From assembly GCA_003499925.1 (NCBI GenBank), contig DNRQ01000077.1, positions 1 through 36,882 on the forward strand: a DNA stretch of 36,882 bases, read 5' to 3'. Below are positions 32,695 through 36,882 of the stretch, piece after piece. The stretch comes from Geobacter sp. (GTDB taxonomy: Bacteria > Desulfobacterota > Desulfuromonadia > Geobacterales > Geobacteraceae). The notes beneath the pieces were generated by a model, which did not search any database, was not told the origin of the DNA, and saw only the letters and a program-made list of their open reading frames with translations. A program made the position numbers and the translations under genes. Numbering within the stretch: position 1 is the first letter of the stretch; every line of letters begins with the position of its first letter.

Positions 32695-33092
32695 TCATCT
32701 GCAAATCACGTTACCGAGATCCGGGACGCCGGAGAGGTCCTTTGGCGCCAAAAGCGTAAAAGTGCATTTGCCTTTTCCCGTATCAGCCTCTATTTTCATT
32801 GTTTCTTCTTTGAAGCCGCGCCGCTCTGTTCCGGAAAAAAGGAAATCTCCGTAGTCATTGCTCTTCAGGCTGTAATTGTCGCGCATGAACCGTGCTTCGC
32901 AGGAAAAGTCGTTAAGCCCCCGTTTCAGAAGTGCGGGGCTTGCGTAATAGGGGACGGCGACGATATGTTCCCGCCCGAGCAGGTCCTTCACGACGAGGCT
33001 CACCTCACCCTGCCCGGTAGTCACCGGCACGTTATAGGGAGGTAACTCTATCAGGGGGGGTATTGCAGATTGCTTACAGAATCGGAGAAAAA
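32695..33092 (-). pseudogene. Fimbrial usher gene remnant with internal deletion
   Basis: The frame encodes a segment typical of chaperone-usher outer membrane ushers: LIELPPYNVPVTTGQGEV, then VVKDLLGREHIVAVPYY, LLKRGLNDFSCEARFMRDNY and KSNDYG. It then jumps to a sequence resembling the extreme C-terminus of ushers (GKCTFTLLAPKDLSGVPDLG, ending CR). A normal usher has about 750-850 residues, so most of the barrel is missing. The similarity extends upstream of GTG 33030 (no ribosome binding site there) to about 33092, where the regulator gene's 3' end comes close, so the 5' part is lost too. It should not make a working usher. Confidence 0.6.
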
Positions 33093-33110
33093 TGGAGGAA
33101 GATAAAAAAA

Positions 33111-36100
33111 TCAGGGGACGGGCGCTAGAATTTCCGGGTCCCGGCGGTCAAGGAGGGCTTCATGGATGGAGCGGGTTCTTTCGGACGACTTGCCGCCGAT
33201 GGTGGCGAGGATCTTTCGGCAGCGGGCATAAGCCGCCAGAGCTTCTCCCTGTTTTCCCTGGCGGTGGTGACAGATCATCAGGCGCTGGTAGAACTCCTCG
33301 ATATGATCATCGATTGCGAGCCCTTTCATGTAACACTCGACAGCCGTCGCCCACTCTCCATGATATTCATGGTAGGCGCCGGCCTTGCCGATTAGGCGGA
33401 GCGCCTTGGAACGGAGGCGCTCGCGCATGGAAACTGCCCATGGACTGCCGGGTTCGCCGGAGAGGAAATGACCGTTATAGAGATCCATCCCCTTCTTTAT
33501 CTGCTTGGCAGCCTGGAGTGGGAGTTCCTGCGGCAGCTTACCGTTCCAGTCGGTTTCCACTGCGCCGGCAAACCGTTCAAATTCCCAGGCATCGGTCCAG
33601 CAATAACGGGCGTCAAGGGTTACTTTCCCGTCGTTTGACCGAATGACCTTGTCATTGTCAAGCAGGCGACGCAGACGGTGCAGATTAGTGGTGAAGGATT
33701 GGTGAGCGACGTCACCATCGGCATCCGGCCAGAGGAGGTCGACCAGCTTTTCCACGGCCACCTCCCTGCCGCCCAGGGATATCAGCGCCTTCAGGAGGGC
33801 CAGCGGCTTCTGCTGGACCTTGCCTGAGAAACGTACCGGCTCCCCGTACTTGACCAGCTCAAAACGGCCAAGCGTATATATCTTTAACGGCCAGGGCCAG
33901 TTTTCCAGTGGCACAGAAGTGCTCGAAGGTAACAGCTGTCGTTTGAGAACAAGACCCTGTACATATTCAACCTCGATTCCAGCCTCCAGGGCCTTGGCGC
34001 AGAGTCGCGCCATCACTTTCGGCTGCCACCAGGGGTGATTTAAATGGCCCTGACTTTTCCCCAGCGCGAATGCTTCACGCAGAGTCACGAGGCACTTGAT
34101 CTCATCGTTCTGATCAAGAGCCAGCCGGGCTTCTGACAGAAGACATATCATTTCAATGAGCGAGCTCTTCATGCCTTGACCGATATGACGCGCCATCAGA
34201 ATGCTGCGTGAAGCCTCGTGATATTGCTTGAGCGATATCAGGAGCTGCGCCAATGCCGCATGGCTGAGAGCCTGTGGAAACAGGACCCCTGATTTCTCAG
34301 TGAGCGATAGCGACACCTGCGCATGATCAAGAGCACGTGGGAAATCTTCGCGGAGGGCAGCCTCCCATCCAGCGAGATATTGGTAATGCGCGATATCCAC
34401 CCAGCGGGCACAGCTCATCAAGGATTTGATCTGATCAAGAAGATCTGCTCCGGAGGAAAGCTCTCCGGCGCTCAAAGCACCGTAGGTGGCATGGGAAAGC
34501 ATGATCATGTCAAAAAGGTGAACGCCCATAGTCTCGGCGGTCTTGAGACTTTCGGCAACAGTCCTACGGCAGCCCTCGAAATCGCATACATTCCAGTGGA
34601 AAATCGCCCCCATTGAATTCCACATCATGAGTACGAGAGGCGGTATGTCACGGGCATGGACCGACGCTCTCAGCGTATCGATCAGCCGCGCCGCCTTCGC
34701 AAAATCGCCGACCCATAGATAATAATTGACGAGATTGCTCCCCATCGTCATACGCAGGCGGCTGTCGGTAATCGTATGGAGAAGTTTGTCTAACCGCGCT
34801 TCCCAGAAAACGAGTTTGGCGTGCTCGGGATTCCTATAAAGCAACGCTCCGAAGACGCTGTTCGAAACAATGACTTCGATTTCTACGGACGGGAAAACCG
34901 GCTGCCGTTGAAGGAGTTCGTCGAGCAGGACAAACCAACGGTCTAGAGAAGTAAAGTCGGACCAGGCATAGTAAATGGAATCGGCTTTTCCTGCCCATGC
35001 CAGGAACTGGCCGGAAGGATTATTTTCTTTTCCGAACAGCTCGAAGGCCCGTTCGAAATGGCGCTGGCTCTCAAGCGGATTAAAGGGGAGCCTGCAGGCG
35101 CCGAGCCAGTATTCCAGCCAGGGGAAGTGTTCAGCGAAACCTTCGGGAAAGCTCCTGAGCCACCCCTCCAGGGTCTGGTTCCGCCCCTGCGCAATGAAGT
35201 CATGCGCACAAGTATTGATCAGGCGCGCAAGGGCGTTCCAGTCACCGATCTTGCACATCAGTTCCGCTGCCGGCTCGATACGGCCGCTTCTTTCAAGCAG
35301 GGCGGCCGCATTCCGCCGCAGTTCCAGCATCTGCGCCGCTGGCAGCGTATCTTCCGCGCGAGCCAGCAGGAATTCCCGAAATAGAGGGTGGTACTTGAAG
35401 ACGGGATTCGCGGTGCAATGTCTTTCGGTAAAAAAGTGGTTACGATTCAAGGCAGCCAGGATCGCTGCCGATGCATTGTTGCCGGTCAGCTCCTGAGCCT
35501 CTTCGGCAGTCATGCCCGGCATTAAGGCCGATGCGAGCAGAAACTCTTGGACCCTGTTGCCCGTTTTATCGAACAATTCCGCGGCAAAATAGTGAAAAAT
35601 TTCATCATGGGTAGGATCGTGAAGCGTTGCCGGATCCTTTTCATCCGTTCTCATCCGTTCCAGCATCAGGACAATCCCGGCAGCCCATCCCTCGGTCCTG
35701 CTGTAAAGATCTGTCAGCACTTCATCCGAGAATTGACGCTGCTTTTGCTTCAGGATGAGAGCCTTTGTTTCCTCGAAGTCAAGTCTGATTTCCTCCCAGC
35801 CGATGAAGCTCATCCTGTTGGATGCCCGCAGGCGCGCAAAAACAGGTGGCGGCCCACCGCGGCTGATTATAATAATATTGATTCCATCGGGGACAGATGA
35901 CAGCCCTTCCCGCATTATTTCGTGAAATCCCGAATCGGGCGGAACATCCTGGTAGTCGTCGAATACCAGTACGAAAGGCCGCTTTAATCTGCCGTAGAGG
36001 TTCTCGAAAAAACGGCGGGTGAATGTGGTGATTCCTTGAAGGTATTCGGGAGTCAAGAGGGGGAGGGATCTGCGGTTCCGTGGAGATGCTTTCTTTGCGG

Positions 36101-36353
36101 CCAGTCCCATGTAGTAAAAGAACGTGGCGATGTCCGCATCTCCTTCATCGACCTGATACCACAGGCAGGGGAGCTTGTACTCGTCAAGATAGCTTGTGAC
36201 AAGCGTGGACTTGCCGGAACCGGCAGGAGCCGAAACCCAGATGATGGGCCTCTTCGCGCAGTGGTCCAACAAACGGATTAACCTTCCCCGCTGGACGATT
36301 CCAGTAATGCGCGGCCTCGTTATTTTGGCTATGGTCCCAATTTTCCGTGTCAT
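33111..36353 (-). CDS. STAND ATPase transcriptional regulator with BTAD domain
   Basis: The start is taken at ATG 36353 (MTRKIGTIAKITRPRITGIV), where the family usually begins; the frame is open to 36464 and neither start has a strong ribosome binding site. The 1080-residue product has a MalT/AfsR-like NTPase with Walker A SAPAGSGKST (about residues 41-50) and Walker B FVLVFDD (about 127-133). A long helical, TPR-like section (about 280-810) follows. The C-terminal part has an OmpR/SARP-type winged helix (IYTLGRFELVKYGEPVRFSG, then EKLVDLLWPDADG) and a BTAD domain to the end. Such proteins are large signal-gated activators. It lies just upstream of the usher remnant and the secreted-protein genes in the same direction and is their likely regulator; this is inference. 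Confidence 0.9.
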   Translation of the reverse strand: MTRKIGTIAKITRPRITGIVQRGRLIRLLDHCAKRPIIWVSAPAGSGKSTLVTSYLDEYKLPCLWYQVDEGDADIATFFYYMGLAAKKASPRNRRSLPLLTPEYLQGITTFTRRFFENLYGRLKRPFVLVFDDYQDVPPDSGFHEIMREGLSSVPDGINIIIISRGGPPPVFARLRASNRMSFIGWEEIRLDFEETKALILKQKQRQFSDEVLTDLYSRTEGWAAGIVLMLERMRTDEKDPATLHDPTHDEIFHYFAAELFDKTGNRVQEFLLASALMPGMTAEEAQELTGNNASAAILAALNRNHFFTERHCTANPVFKYHPLFREFLLARAEDTLPAAQMLELRRNAAALLERSGRIEPAAELMCKIGDWNALARLINTCAHDFIAQGRNQTLEGWLRSFPEGFAEHFPWLEYWLGACRLPFNPLESQRHFERAFELFGKENNPSGQFLAWAGKADSIYYAWSDFTSLDRWFVLLDELLQRQPVFPSVEIEVIVSNSVFGALLYRNPEHAKLVFWEARLDKLLHTITDSRLRMTMGSNLVNYYLWVGDFAKAARLIDTLRASVHARDIPPLVLMMWNSMGAIFHWNVCDFEGCRRTVAESLKTAETMGVHLFDMIMLSHATYGALSAGELSSGADLLDQIKSLMSCARWVDIAHYQYLAGWEAALREDFPRALDHAQVSLSLTEKSGVLFPQALSHAALAQLLISLKQYHEASRSILMARHIGQGMKSSLIEMICLLSEARLALDQNDEIKCLVTLREAFALGKSQGHLNHPWWQPKVMARLCAKALEAGIEVEYVQGLVLKRQLLPSSTSVPLENWPWPLKIYTLGRFELVKYGEPVRFSGKVQQKPLALLKALISLGGREVAVEKLVDLLWPDADGDVAHQSFTTNLHRLRRLLDNDKVIRSNDGKVTLDARYCWTDAWEFERFAGAVETDWNGKLPQELPLQAAKQIKKGMDLYNGHFLSGEPGSPWAVSMRERLRSKALRLIGKAGAYHEYHGEWATAVECYMKGLAIDDHIEEFYQRLMICHHRQGKQGEALAAYARCRKILATIGGKSSERTRSIHEALLDRRDPEILAPVP

Positions 36354-36758
36354 AAAGGATATGTTTGGTCGTCTCCAATTGAAGTTCTGTCCAGAAGGTA
36401 TGGAAATAGCCGTAACGGGTTTTTCTGAGGTGTGAAATGACGAGCCGGATTTCGAGTTCTTCATGGGTTCGAAAGGCCCGTCCCTTTGGTCGCGGGCGAA
36501 AACCGGGCGTTAGCTGGGATGGGTTAATTTGCTTCAACTTAGCCTTTAATAAAATCATAGTCAACTAAAACCTGAATAGGCGGGAATGCGCTGCTGCCCA
36601 CAAGCTCCTGCACGGCTTGCGAAGAGAGGGATTTCATTTACACTTCTTTGAATTAAGACTAGTTCATTAAAATAAATATCATGAAAGCGCCAGTACACGC
36701 TGGTATTGCGCGGCTCTCGTGGGGACACTGCTCGCCCTTGCGGCCGGAACGGCTATCT
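36354..36758. other. Region upstream of the STAND regulator
   Basis: There is no confident gene. A 32-codon minus-strand ORF (36637-36539, starting MKSLSSQAVQELVGSSAFPP) has a weak AAAGAAG upstream and could be a truncated gene start. A minus-strand frame at 36184-36564 mostly overlaps the regulator and lacks a ribosome binding site. An AT-rich stretch at 36640-36680 may hold a promoter for the minus strand, but no clear boxes are seen. Confidence 0.3.
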
Positions 36759-36882
36759 CTCCCCCACCAGGGGAGAGGGGACTTTAAGCCCTCCCCCCAG
36801 CCCCACTGCCATTAAGTTAAGCGGTGGTTCCGTGGCTCATGTAGGGTGGGCCGTGCCCGCCATCAGGATGCGGGTGTGGTGG
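36759..36882. repeat. Dispersed repeat cluster, right end
   Basis: The palindrome ctctcccccaccagggga with its complement lies at about 36761-36780, and ccccactgccattaagtta (36801-36819) is the exact inverted copy of 71-89. The end carries gtagggtgggccgtgcccgc (36841-36860), another repeat motif commonly scattered in bacterial genomes. No coding sequence is seen. Confidence 0.65.

Noticed and set aside
36184..36564. 126-aa minus-strand ORF over the start of the STAND regulator
   Set aside because: Most of it overlaps the Walker A-coding region in another frame and there is no ribosome binding site.

Overview
The window looks like a GC-rich deltaproteobacterial chromosome fragment, most likely from the Geobacter/Geomonas/Citrifermentans group. 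The reasons are indirect: several large secreted repeat proteins (delta-60, HAF-like, PKD), a BTAD-type STAND regulator, a GEMM-type riboswitch, a HAE1 efflux operon, and many palindromic G/C-rich dispersed repeats. No rRNA, tRNA, CRISPR array or intact transposase was seen. The 19-base repeat taacttaatggcagtgggg lies near the left end (71-89) and in inverted orientation near the right end (36801-36819), so the window may be a contig that broke in dispersed repeats.

Left part (1-9680). Two hypothetical genes converge at 357-1181. An XRE/S24-type regulator (1492-2118, minus) lacks the expected catalytic Ser and Lys, and it is divergent from a small gene at 2307-2600. A tripartite efflux operon then runs on the minus strand in the order TetR, lipoprotein membrane-fusion protein, RND pump and TolC-like channel. 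Palindromic repeats sit between its genes, and one lies inside the TolC reading frame.

Middle part (9680-21400). A plus-strand operon encodes a secreted alpha/alpha-toroid protein and a 2396-residue Rhs/YD-repeat protein. The Rhs protein has a degenerate transglutaminase-like N-terminal domain and an LHH (HNH/Endo VII) nuclease tip, and a small candidate immunity gene follows directly. Broken rhs fragments, a small secreted tail-fibre-like protein and a decayed second tetR copy with well-kept operators come next. The two tetR copies flank this Rhs island in the same orientation.

Right part (21400-36882). A palindromic-repeat cluster and a GEMM-type (probably c-di-GMP) riboswitch with its own terminator precede a 1306-residue secreted repeat protein. 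That protein shares its C-terminal module with the toroid protein of the Rhs operon. A small CxxC protein and a strong bidirectional terminator follow. On the minus strand lie three more secreted repeat proteins (HAF-like/TSP3, delta-60, TolB-like/PKD), a remnant of a fimbrial usher gene, and a 1080-residue STAND/BTAD regulator. The regulator and the usher remnant suggest that the surface cluster once included a chaperone-usher pilus.

The overall theme is cell-surface and secreted proteins: a contact-type toxin locus, second-messenger-controlled surface proteins and an efflux operon, set in a repeat-rich, recombining region. All functional statements come from reading the sequence without database searches.
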